Part shown: one piece after another, positions 1-11,900 of the stretch
Position numbering within the stretch: position 1 is the stretch's first letter
Layout: every line of letters starts with the position of its first letter
Source: Zoroaster sp. YZ-2022
Taxonomy: Eukaryota > Echinodermata > Asteroidea > Forcipulatida > Zoroasteridae
Reading direction: 5' to 3'
DNA length: 64,000 bases
NCBI GenBank assembly: GCA_029582265.1
Contig: CM055830.1
Span: 25,280,163 to 25,344,162 of the forward strand
Made by a program: the position numbers and the translations under genes
Notes under the pieces: model-generated
What the model was told of the DNA's origin: nothing
What the model saw: the letters and a program-made list of their open reading frames with translations, nothing else
The model's database searches: none

Positions 1-292
1 AATTTTTTTTTTATATCGTCCAAACTAAAGTATTTTATGTTGGTAGAAGCAATGGCTTCAGTGCTACTAGGAATTACTTGGTCAATACAATCAATCTACC
101 ATGTAGATTAACAATGTAAGGGAAACTAAAATTGCAATGGCATAAAGATGTATTGTCTGTGCTTTTAGTTATTTTATTTCAATTGTGTGTTTCGTTGCTC
201 ATTTCCTTTTAGAAATACTATGAAAGGAAATATTTCACACACAGCTTTGCAGAAGCTACGTTTAACAGCAAGTATGTGCCTAAATTTTTAAC
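1..292. other. Intron sequence, nothing recognised
   Basis: AT-rich; presumably part of an upstream MINDY3 intron. No motif seen. Confidence 0.6.
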
Positions 293-505
293 AGGAACCA
301 CCATCAATTAATTTATGACAGGAACCACCATCAATTAATTTATGACAGGAACCACCATCAATTAATTTATGACAGGAACCACCATCAATTAATTTATAAC
401 AGGAACCACCATCAATTAATTTATAACAGGAACCACCATCAATTAATTTATAACAGGAACCACCATCAATTAGTTTGTGACAGGAACCACCATCAATTAC
501 ATGTA
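293..505. repeat. 27-bp tandem repeat, about 7-8 copies
   Basis: Unit reads roughly AGGAACCACCATCAATTAAT plus TTATGAC. Copies differ by single bases (TATGAC, TATAAC, TGTGAC). Because 27 is a multiple of three, the minus strand gives an open nine-residue repeat, but nothing else suggests a gene. Confidence 0.9.
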
Positions 506-911
506 ATTTCGGGACATTTACTGTAATGCTTCTCATGATTATTGCGGGAAGTATGTCATTTTTAAACATGTATTTCCTTTTCCTCAAGTAAAGTAACAAT
601 TTTCCTAATAAAAATAAATATTTCAGTAAAATAGTGAAAACCTACGGCTATATATCTTTAAAATACATTTTTTCCCATAGAAATTGGTAAAGATTGACAT
701 TATTGCCCTAGTTTCATGTATTTACCTTGTATATCCTGTTTTGTAACTTTTTAGGTGTTCGAGCCACAGCGCAAACACCTTGATATTGTTCGGTTTAAAA
801 TTTTTTTAAAAAACTTTTTCTTCTCCTTCTTCTCGTTGAATATCCAGAGCAAAAATCATAGTTGCAGAGTTCACAGAACATTAAAACTTCACACATAGTT
901 AGACCTTAACA

Positions 912-1272
912 TAATAATAATAATAATAATAATGTGTGGATTTATATAGCGCACGTATCCACCAACTAAGTGGTGCTCAAGGCGCATTATATTATTATCC
1001 CTGCTCATAAGGCTCATAAGGCTCATAAATCATTCCTGAAACCATCTCAGCTCCCTGGGGAGTATACAGCTCAATTGCTGCCATTTCTAGCGCATATAGA
1101 GCAAACCAACTCTGCCTTCACAGGTACCCATTTAACCCCTGGGTGGAGAAGCAATTATGATTAAGTGTCTTGCTCAAGGACACAAGTGTCATGGCCGTGA
1201 TTCGAACCCACATTCTGTTGCTAACACCAGAACTTGAATCCGGTAAGCTAGACCGCTCGGCCACGACACCCC
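912..1272 (-). mobile_element. tRNA-derived SINE, copy 1 (near full length)
   Basis: On the minus strand: tRNA-like head with A box (TGGCCGAGCGGTCTAG) and B box (GGTTCGAATC). A body containing GTCCTTGAGCAAGACACTTA follows, similar to the V-SINE/HE1-type core, and then an (ATT)n tail at 912-935. Other copies lie at 16208-16573, 44840-45072 and 53666-53855. Confidence 0.85.
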
Positions 1273-1439
1273 ATGTACAACATGTAGTTGTATCTTAAGT
1301 TGTGACGTCATAGTGAGGTCATCAGATATCGAATTACACTCAATCAAAGTTTAATATTTCAAAAAATTATATCTCATGAACCACAAAAGATATTTTCACA
1401 ATATTTACACCATGTTATAGATCTTGAATTATGTGATTT

Positions 1440-2150
1440 TTCGTACACAGACGTGACCCCAATCTGACCTTACTTCCTGTCCAAACCGGAAGTCAAAGTT
1501 TAATATTAAAAAAAATCATATCTCAACAACTACAAGAGGTAAATTGACATTTTTTGCACCATTGTATAGATTGTTAATTGTCAAAAATATTTACAAAAAC
1601 ATGACCCCAATTTGACCTTTACTTCCTGTCCAAACCGGAAGTCAAAGTTTAATATTAAAAAATCATATCTCAACAACCGCAAGAGGTAAATTCACAGTTT
1701 TTGTACCTTTGTACAGATTGTTAATTGTCAAAAATATTTTCAAAAACATGACCCCAATTTGACCTTTACTTCCTGTCCAAACCGGAAGTCAAAGTTTAAT
1801 ATTAAAAATATCATATCTCAACAACCACAAGGGGTAAATTCACAATCTTTCCACCATTGTATAGATTGTTAATAATTGTCGAAAAATATTTACACAAAGG
1901 TGACCCCAATTTGACCTTACTTCCTGTCCCAACCGGAAGTCAAAGTTTAATATTGAAAAAAATCATATCTCAACAACCACAAGAGGTAAATTCACAGTTT
2001 TTTGCACCAATGTACAGATTGTTAATTTTCAAAAATATTTACAAAAACATGACCCCAATTTGACCTTTACTTCCTGTCCAAACCGGAAGTCAAAGTTTAA
2101 TATTAAAAAAATCATATCTCAACAACCACAAACTTGGGGTAAATTTACAA
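1440..2150. repeat. About 150-bp tandem satellite, 5 copies
   Basis: The marker AACCGGAAGTCAAAGTTTAA recurs at about 1484, 1634, 1779, 1931 and 2081, giving a period of 146-152 bases. Each unit also has TGACCTTTACTTCCTGTCC and an ATCATATCTCAACAACC block. Embedded in element copy A. Confidence 0.9.
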
Positions 2151-2315
2151 TCTTTACAAGTTCAAATCATTGAAATGGACTTCAAACAAATCATCGTTGG
2201 TAACCACATTATATTTTACAGGGTATTCTTTAATATGAAAAAAAATAATAATGCAAAGTTTCTTTAAAAAACATTCTGACGTCATCATCACTGCCCTGAC
2301 AAAACTCGAACACCT

Positions 2316-2885
2316 ATGTGTTTGTAATATCACAAACACTTCCATCTAGTTGATAGTTGTTTTTTCTCACCCACCAACTCCATATCAGTGTCTGATATTT
2401 AAGTTTCTTAATTATTTATGATACATTTATCGTATACAAACAATACAAATAAAATAATGATTGACTACACCTGTATGTGATATGAAACAAACCAGCGACA
2501 GATACATTCAGTAAAAGAAATGAATAATTCAATATTTACTAGATTTGATTGATTACTTTCCAGTAATATTGGTGGTCAGGTTGTATTCTCGCCTTCGTGT
2601 TGGCCCATGGTCTAATCCCCCTTTTCCTACCACATTTAAGTTAACTAAACATGTCTTTTCCACAGGTTGCTTCAGGCACCTTGAAGAATCCTAGGTTTTC
2701 ATTACCAGAATCGAAAAAAAAAAAAAAATTTTTTATGAACCCTGTTTTCATTTGTATGGTTGTTTTAAGTAGACAGGATCATAGGTGGCCATCTTGAATC
2801 ATACAGTGGCTTAGTGAGAAAGAAAGATTTACTGGTAAACAAGAGAAAATTAAACTACAGCTTATTTTCAATTTGTTGTGTTCAG
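2316..2885. other. Intron sequence before the first visible exon
   Basis: AT-rich with an A tract at 2715-2728. Nothing else seen. Confidence 0.6.
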
Positions 2886-2959
2886 GGTTTAGACAAAATC
2901 AGACAAGAAGTAGAAGATACATCTGAACCTCTCATTGACGGCATTTATGGTCATGGAAG
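2886..2959 (+). CDS. MINDY3: MINDY3 exon (first visible)
   Basis: Acceptor TTCAG before 2886 and donor GGTAAG after 2959. Encodes GLDKIRQEVEDTSEPLID then GIYGHG, in phase 0 at its start and leaving two bases of a split Ser codon. This block is highly conserved in MINDY-3. Confidence 0.9.
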
Positions 2960-5900
2960 GTAAGGTCAAAGGTCAAATAGGATCATTTTGATGGCACTGG
3001 AGGCAGCCATATTGGTAAATTTGTAGCTAGACACATAGACCATGGGATGAACTTCAAAATGAGACCTATTTTTTTAATTTCGTGATCCCCATCGATCACA
3101 GGACCACATCAAATTTGGAACATAGGGGGTTTCAGTGGTGCTGAATCTAATTATAATTGTTGCCAAGTCGTAAAATTGCACATTTTAAAGATATTAATTA
3201 TTATTACTTTAATATTGATTAACCCTATGAGGAACGCACAATATGCCCCCTAAGTGTATTTTGCATTTTTTTTTTCAATTAAAAAAATATTTTTTTAAAG
3301 AAATGTGATGGGTATTTGTTACATTATCATATCAGATGCATTATGGGAATTCAAAATGGCCAGCACAGCCGACGGCCGTCTTGGATTTTGTATTTTTATT
3401 CTGTAATGTTGGGGTAAAATGTATTGAGTTTTCTCAATTGAAGCTTCTTACTTTTCATGCCAAGGAAGGATACAGAAATGTCACTTCATCCTCAGAAATG
3501 CATTCCAGGCCCCAAAAAGCTGACATCCATGTTGATTTTCAAATGACAAAAACGTATATTATAATTTTTTCGCCTCAAATTGGGGAAATAATGTCTTACA
3601 GCACCCCAACAATGATGATATTTTTATTTTTCTTTGCCAAGCTTTATGAAATATTGCCAAAGAATACAGAAAATATTACAGAAATACGCTTTTTGGGCAA
3701 AAACACTTAAACACACATTCTAGTCGTGACTTTTGGAAATTATTTTACGTCGCCATGTAGGTTTTGCTGGAAGGAACATTCTTGCCAAGTTTTATGAAAA
3801 TCGGCCGATGACTTTGGAACATACAGAGGGGTGCTTTATGAGCCCCCACCCCCCCAAAAAAAAAAATAATAAAAAATGCCTGGTCCTGATCTATCATCTA
3901 GGTAAATTAATAAAATGCAAAGTCTTTATTATAAGTTATTGTAAGATTTATTTACAGCAAATCCATCTGAATGATATTCTAAAACATAAAAAAGTTTGGT
4001 TTTACATTTTGAATGGTTGGCGTTGTAATATTCCCAGTTTCGTCTTAATAAACATGCATGCAGCAAAAACTGGGCTGAATTTCAAGCGATGCCGCCATGT
4101 TTGCTTGTATTTACCACACATTATTTTCAGAATATATGAACGAGGCTGATCAACACGGAATTTCATTGGTGGATTCTGGGTCTCGATGATGATGTAATGC
4201 GTATATTTCAGAGCTTTCTAATCACGAAATTGTCGTTAAATTCAAATAGATTTAGAGATAATGTGCAACTTATATGACAAGCAACATCGTGTTTTGACAT
4301 TTTTATATTTATTTCATCAATTATACATCCAAGTTTCGTGGTCCAAAAGAGGGTATCACGGTTTGAAACAATTTCAGTGTTCATCCCATGGTCTAACATC
4401 ACTGGTAATCCTAACAATCGTCCTAGTAGCTATGTGCACAAGTCAGTTTACATAGCTCTCAACTTGGAAGAACCCATTTGCTACTTGTATAGTTACTATG
4501 TTTGTTCATTACTTGTATATACAGTGTACGTATTGTATACATGTATATGTACACTACTCACAGGTTTGTGAGTACATGTGCATTGTACATGTATATGTAC
4601 AGTGTACATTAGGCCGGTTCAGATTTCACTTTTTTTCAATTTTTTACCCTAGTGCTTGGTTTCCCATGGTTTTGCACGTGAGAACTACAAAAATCATATC
4701 CGTTTTGGTCTCAGACAATAGGGTATGGTCCATCAAGAGCCCTGAAGTCACGTGACTTCTTAATAATGGGGGAATTAGGTTATTTTTGCTAAAATACATG
4801 TAAGCTGTAAGTTGGTATAATGACCCTTGTAAGGGAAGTGATGGGTGATTTTATGCAAAGCATCACTGCTGAAGAAAATATAAAACCTTTGAAAATCATA
4901 GGGGTCATAACATGGGTCAAAATTTTGGGTCAACGGTAAAAAATGGTACATTTTGACCAATACGCTTATTTAGCCTGTATTTAAGGTACCTGCTTGATTT
5001 TGGCTTATTTTATGAAAAGCAGCATTGCTGAAGAAAATTTGAGTGCTTTAGAAACCATAGAGGTCATAAACATGGGTCAATATTCAGGGTCAAAGGTCAA
5101 ATGTAGTGTTTTAGGCCATTAACTAAATAGTGACTTCATGGCTGTTTGCAGTAAATTAGTATGGTTTTTATATACTGCCTATAAATTTTAGCAATATCCA
5201 GAATGACTACCATGCAATAAGAAAATATATTTTAATGTGATTCAAATCAACTTTTAAGTTATCACTTGCATATTAAATAAAAAAGTGTTAATAGCAGTGG
5301 GTTCCCTGTTCCCCCACTTAAATTGGGTTTTTCATACCCCTGAAATTGTTTATTCTACTGAGATTGTAGTTCAAAAAAAGCTTCCTTAGAGTGGACAACA
5401 TCACATTTCATCAGACTAGCAGACCACCTCTATCTGTCCAACAATCAAGCCACAGCACTGATTTATTCTATGATCAAGACTGGAGCAGGAGGCCTTAATG
5501 TCTCTTCCATCTTAAAGTCTACAACACGCTGGATGAGGATGATAGTTCGCCAAAGGTTATCTCAAATATACATGGAGAAATTTCTTGAGAAACCACCTTG
5601 ATTTAGTGCTCTACACTGGGATGGAAAGATAGTAAAGTATGTTGCAATGGGAGTAACTAAGGAAATCCTGGCCGTGCTTGTCTCTGGTACTCCGCTATAT
5701 GAAGAGGGTAAATTACTTGACATTCCTACCATCAGTGACTCCAGGGGCCTATCACAAGCTGATGCATCTATTGAGCTGCATACAGCATGAGACCTGACAA
5801 ACTGAATAGTGGCATTGGTATTCTACACCACAGCAAGTACATGTAACACTGGTATTCACAAGGGAGCTGCCAAATTGCTAGAGAAGAAGTTGGGAAGAAA

Positions 5901-8900
5901 AGTATTCTTTCTGGCCTGTCGTCACCATGTATTAGAACTCATACTTGGTGCTGTATGGGAGCAGCTGTTTGGCAATGTAAAGAGCCCTGAAAACCCTTTG
6001 TTCAAAGAGTTGAAGGAGCAAGGCCTGGTCAGGGATTAACAAGGAGAACCTCAGCACACTGACAACTAGGACCAGGCAAAACAGTTGGCTTTGGGAGAAG
6101 CGTGAGCAGACCATCACATTGCTAAATGACATCCTCTCCAAGCAAGACCCTACCAAGCTACCCCAAGCTGACTACAGAGAGGTGGCAGAGCTTATCATCA
6201 TCCTCCTTGTTGTCATATCCCCTCCTCTTTAGCAGACCAGGAGCAATACATCAGGCAAGGTGGGTGGCAATTAATGTGTACTCCATTAAAAGTTTCATAT
6301 TTGGGGATGAGATCGGGTATGATGCTGTGATACAAAACAACCTGCAGAGGATCAATAGTTTCTTGGTGCTCTTCTAGACTCATCACATAGGATGACAGCC
6401 ACCAGTGTTGCTGATGCACCAAATAATGACCTGCATCTGATACATGACATGATGAAGTACCAGACGATAGATAAAGAGGTGGCTAATGCAGCCCAAGACA
6501 AGATGATGAAACATGGATGTACATGTATCTAACTCGGCTCACAACTGCCTTTAATCTACTTACATATTTAAAGTCAGTCCCAACATTAATCTTGAATATG
6601 TCTGACAATCATCAATCCAAAAAATCCGCTGCTACCTGAAGAAAACAGAGTTCCAGGAAGGAATTACCAATGCTGTCTTTACCCAACCAGAGTGATAACA
6701 AACAAGATGGCGTCAGTACTACCTGTTGTGACGTTGCAGCCATCAGCGGTAAGCTAGATAAGATCTTAGCATCCATCAGCAGTATAGAATCACGGCTCAG
6801 CTCCCTTGGACTCAAGCTAGAAGACATTAAACAGCAGGTCTCTTCAAACACATCAGACGTGACTGATCTTAAAAAATCAGTGACTTTTGTTCAAGACAAA
6901 TTGGAGTCCACCAAGTCACAGAACAACAAAAAGGTCGAGTTCAACCTCGGTGTGATCAGACACATCGAAGATCACATTGATGACAACAACAGAAACCGTC
7001 CTAACAATATAGTTATCCATGGGGTACCGGAAGGCTCTGAAGCTGGTCAGACATGTGAGGAGTTTGTCTACGATCTACTCACCAATCACTTGAAATTGGA
7101 AGGGGCTAATAGCATAGAGATTGACCGTGCACACCGCACCGGTCAACCACCAGACACGGCTTCAGCCAGCACACGTCGACCAAGGCTTATCCATTGCAGA
7201 CTACTTTGCTACGGTGATTGACATCACATCCTCAAAAATGCCACCAAATTCCTCAAGAACAACAAATATAAGGGCCAGAACATCTTCATAACCGACGATG
7301 TCACTCCGAAAATTAGGGCACAGCGAAAAGAACTGAGAGAGATGCACCTCCGGCGCATCCAGAGAGACAATCGGGTTCATTTCGCCTTTATTCCATGGCC
7401 AGTGCCAGCAATGATCAGATACAAGGTTAGAGATGGCCCCTTCAAGTCATTCCGTCTGGGGGGAGAATCATGAATTGCCACCTCATTTCATAGATAATTC
7501 TAATATAATTTCATTTAGGATTCAACCATTGTCTTGTTATACATGTATGTTATTTTCATGTCTGTGTATGTCTGTGTGTGCAGGTATAAATACGCTCCTG
7601 TCATTATTGTATCAATCATGAAATTGTCATTTATGCTCATCAATTCTGGTTATGAACCAAGCAAATGACAACACTGTTCTAAACTCTAACATAGATCCTG
7701 ATTTAAACTTTGAAACACCTGATATATCCTGTGATTACTATGATCAAGATAAATTCTTAAATGATTTTAATAATAACACTAGTACCAAATTGTTACATCT
7801 CAATGCACGAAGTTTACAAAAGAATATATCAAATATTATTGATTTGTAAGTAAGACTAATTGCGGTGACACCATGTGGAATCTCAATTGAGTAGTAATTA
7901 GTTCTGAAAAGAACTGGGGGTACAACTCGACGTTGATTTGATTAACCTTTTAGGGAACAAGTTTTTAGTGATCGGTATAACTGAGTCATGGTTAAAGGAT
8001 ACCAAGGATCCACTTATTCAAATTAAAGATTACTCAATTGAAGGTTCTTGTAGACTTAACAAAAAAGGTGGTGGAGTAGCACTTTACATTAAACAGGATC
8101 TTAGTTATAACATTCGTAATATGACTTATCTATTAATAATTCTGAAATGGAATCATGTTTCATTGAGCTTGTTAATACACATAATAGTAATGTACTAATT
8201 GGAGTTGTGTATAAACCACCCAGTGCTTCATATGATCATTTCTCAGAACATATTAACCCTAACTCCCTAAGCATTGTTACTGAACAATAAAAATACTTCA
8301 AAATCCTCCAACTGCTTTTGTTGTCTAGGGAGTTAGGGTTAATGGCATATTGGAAAATATTAGTAATGAAAACAAAGTGTTATCTAATGGGTGATTTTAA
8401 TATTAATTTATTGCAGTATGATACAAATAATACTGTACAGAACTTTATTGATATACTATCTTCACTATCCTTTTACCCTACCATAAATAAACCTACAAGA
8501 ATTACTGAGAGTAGTGCAACTTTAATTGATAACATTCTAACTAATGACTTACATAATCATACTGCTGGTGTTTTAATAAGTGATATAAGTGATCACTTAC
8601 CAGTATTTTTAATTATTGACAGTTTTAGAGAGAAGGCCCATGATGAACGAAGATGCAGTAAAAAACGTGATTTTAATGGTAATAACATTGAACACTTTGT
8701 AAATGATTTAAATTCAACTGATTGGTCTTTTATGACATCACTGAATGATATTCATGATATGTATAGCTCTTTTTTAGACCATGTTCTTAAACTTTATGAT
8801 ACATATTTTCCACTGCAAGAGGTAAAATGTCGATATAATAAACATAAGTCACCTTGGCTATCAGATGGTATCTGTCAGTCAATAAGTAGAAAAAATTATC

Positions 8901-11900
8901 TTTACAAAAAATTTCTGAGAAATCCTACTTCTCAAAATAAATCCATAATTTATACTCTGTATAAAAACAAGCTAAATAATTTAATTAAAATATCAAAGAA
9001 AAACTATTTTCGTACAAAATTTAACCAGGAAAAGGGCAATATCAAAGGAACATGGAATATCATAAATACTGTATTAAACAAGGGACAGCGGAAACGCAAC
9101 TTCTCTTACTTTGTTCAAGATGGTATAACAATTGACAGTGACAAAGAAATTGCTGATGTATTTAATGAGTATTTTGCTAATGTTGGCACTAGACTTGCCA
9201 GTAATCTACCATTATGTAATACCACATTTGAATCCTTTCTTCAGGATCGAGAGGTAAATTCTCTTTTCTTAAATCCTATTATGCAAGAAGAAATTGTAGA
9301 CATGCTTAACAAAATTCCTAATGGAAAGGCCCCTGGCTTTGATGGTCTAAATGCTCTTGTTATCAAACAGGCCAAGTACGTCTTAGCAAAGCCACTTGCT
9401 TGTATCTTTAATGAGACTCTAATTACAGGCATTTTCCCGGACGGTTTAAAGATAGGTAAGGTCACACCAATACATAAGGGTGGCGACAAACATAATATTG
9501 GCAATTATAGACCTATTACAGTATTATCTACATTTTCAAAAGTTTTTGAAAAATTAATATACTACCGTCTTATTACTTTTATAAATAAACATAACCTTTT
9601 GTCTGAATCTCAATTCGGCTTCAGAGAAAAGCGTTCAACTGAACTAGCAACATCGTATGTTGTGAATAAATTGCTTAAAGCCATAGATGATGAAAAATCC
9701 TCTATTGGTATATTTCTGGATCTTTCAAAAGCTTTTGATACAGTTAACCACAAAATTTTAGTTTGTAAGCTGAAACATTTTGGTGTCCGTGGTGTAGCCC
9801 TAAACTGATTCAAAAGTTACTTATCTAATCGAAAACAGTTTGTTTCTTATAACTCTGTAAATTCAAATGAGCAATCTATATGTTGTGGAGTTCCACAGGG
9901 TTCTATATTAGGTCCTCTACTATTCATTATTTATATTAATGACATTTCGTATACATCTGATATCATATCCTTCTGCTTATTTGCAGATGACACAAGTTTG
10001 GTGTATAGCCATAACAATGTGGATACAGCTATTCGGATTTTTAATATAGAACTTGAAAAAATAAGTACATGGCTTATAGCAAACAAATTGTGTATTAATT
10101 TACTTAAATCAAACTATATGATATTTTGTTTGAGACAACAGAAATATACCCAATCTGTTTCACTAGTTTTGAATGGTGTAAATTTAAATCGTGTAACGAT
10201 TACCAAATTTCTAGGTGTGAAAATTGATGAAAATCTTACTTGGAAGAGTCACATTATTGATGTCTCAAACAAAATATCCAAAACTATTGGTATAATGAAT
10301 CGTTTAAAATGCTTCATCCCAAGCGAAATTTTAATTATTCTTAAATAATTCTTTTGTTCTCCCGTATTTAAATTATTCAGTTTTAACCTGGGGTAGTTCG
10401 TCAGTAAATTGTGACAGACTTCTTTTGTTGCAAAAGCGAGCTGTTCGCATTATTTCCAATGCTGGTCACCGTGATCATACTGCTAACTTATTTGCAAATC
10501 TAAAACTGTTACGATTTAAAGACCTTTTTTACTACTTAAATTTAGGAAAATTTATGTATAAATACATGAACAATGCATTACCTGGTTGTTTTAGCTCATG
10601 TTTTACGTTAACCTCAAATATACATTCATACAATACTCGAAGTGCTTCCAAAAAAATATCCATGTCTGTTACAGTCGAACCTCATTGTTTAAAAATAGTC
10701 TTATTCAGCGTGGTGTTAATTACTGGAACAGTCTTACTGAATCTATAAAACCGTCACCCTCTCAGGCTATATTTGTCAAAAAACTAAAAAAAAAAACTTC
10801 TTGATGCATATTCATAACTTCCAACTTTTAATTTATTTCATATTGTTTATATCTTAGCACCTGCATGCACACTTGTATGTTTTTGTAGTCCTTTGTCCTG
10901 TTTGTCTCATTGTCTGTCCCTAGGTTAGGGCACAAAAGCATTTTTGCTTCACCCAAACTTAAATGTTGTCCTTTGTGTAATAATTTCATATATATTTAAT
11001 GTACCTGTAATACTGTATTTCAACCTATTACAAGCAATGTATATTTCTATTTCCAAGGACAGCATTGAAATAAATGTATTATCAATCAATCAAAAAGAAG
11101 TGGGCATATATTCAACTTGTTCAGCACAGATCCAAGAATGACCAACACAATGAAAGGGTTGATGGCAACCAAGTTGCTCAACACAGAAATACCAGATAAA
11201 CTCAGAAAGGGGAAACCTGTTTTCCAAACCATCTCAAAGGACACCACACTTGTTTATCTTATTGGGCCAGAGTTACACTTCATATTCAATGCTGTCAATG
11301 TAAGTTCTAATTGGCTATCCACTACTGTGGACACATGGTCTCGTGAACCAGATTTCATGGTTGCAGAAAGATTTGAATGACATAACAGAGTGAGGAGTGA
11401 AGATGATGAGTGACTTTGCCAACATCATTACCACTGACCCCCAACAACGAGCTTGGCTTCTGTGAGCAGTGGAGCAACAGGAAACAATTTGACAGTTTCG
11501 CAAAAGCAACCCCGAACGTATAAGCACCCCCGAACGTATAAGCACCCCCGAACGTATAAGCGCCCCTGATCCATGATAACAATCAACTTCTGAAAAAAAT
11601 ACACTGTAATAATCACTCTTCAAAATACTTTGTAATATAAACACAGGCCTTTCAAGCCAATTACACGTATGTCTACAGCAATTACCCAAAGACAGGCTAC
11701 ATTGTGTGTATTGGTCAAAATTGGCTTTGTTTGACCTTTGACCCAAAATTGTGACCAATATTATGACCCCAATTGTTTCCAAAGCACTCAAACTCATTCA
11801 TCAGTACTGTGCTTTGGATACACTGTATAATCAAACCAGCATGCCGGCAGCAGGATGTCCAAAGACTTTAAGCGTATTGGTCAAAATACAATAGACCTGT

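Larger units (their letters stand above)
753..2315. mobile_element. Hairpin-ended repeat element, copy A
   Basis: Starts AGGTGTTCGAG at 753 and ends with the inverse CTCGAACACCT at 2315. The first 28 bases are themselves a palindrome (AGGTGTTCG ... GCAAACACCT). Inside lie a SINE insertion (912-1272) and a roughly 150-bp tandem array. No coding sequence seen, so it looks non-autonomous. Related copies occur at 18600-19592, 36880-40190, 43263-43860, 45330-46464, 47356-48290 and 54980-55170. Confidence 0.65.
7652..10804 (+). pseudogene. LINE ORF2, endonuclease plus reverse transcriptase, broken
   Basis: Endonuclease blocks: LLHLNARSLQKN, VIGITESWLKD, GGGVALYIK, MGDFNINLL and SDISDHLPVF. Reverse transcriptase: NGKAPGFDGLNALVIKQAK, NYRPITVLSTFSKVFEKLIY, SQFGFREKRSTE, FLDLSKAFDTVNHKIL, GVPQGSILGPLLFIIYINDI and catalytic FADDT near 9990. 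C-terminal LLQKRAVRIISNA block. Disabled by two insertions, frameshifts near 8130, 8370, 10347 and 10680, and a TGA at 9806 where Trp is expected. Typical of CR1/Jockey relatives. Confidence 0.88.
6690..11097 (+). mobile_element. CR1/Jockey-group LINE, near full length but dead
   Basis: Has ORF1 (6670-7473), ORF2 with endonuclease and reverse transcriptase (7652-10804), and a 3' end with AATAAA followed by a short ATCA repeat (about 11070-11093). It lies within the transposase frame of the older long-TIR element. The 5' border is approximate. It carries two later insertions (7847-7932 and 8257-8338), several frameshifts and nonsense changes. Confidence 0.85.

Noticed and set aside
288..599. 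Minus-strand frame with a repeated DGGSCHKLI peptide
   Set aside because: It is only the translation of the 27-bp tandem repeat; no other gene signal.
970..1164. Open frame with HKAHKAHK, repeated at 16287-16559
   Set aside because: Both lie in copies of the same tRNA-derived SINE; the repeat is in the SINE body.
3336..4149. Two adjoining open frames of 124 and 138 codons
   Set aside because: No domain, no splice context, composition like the surrounding intron; probably old non-coding repeat.
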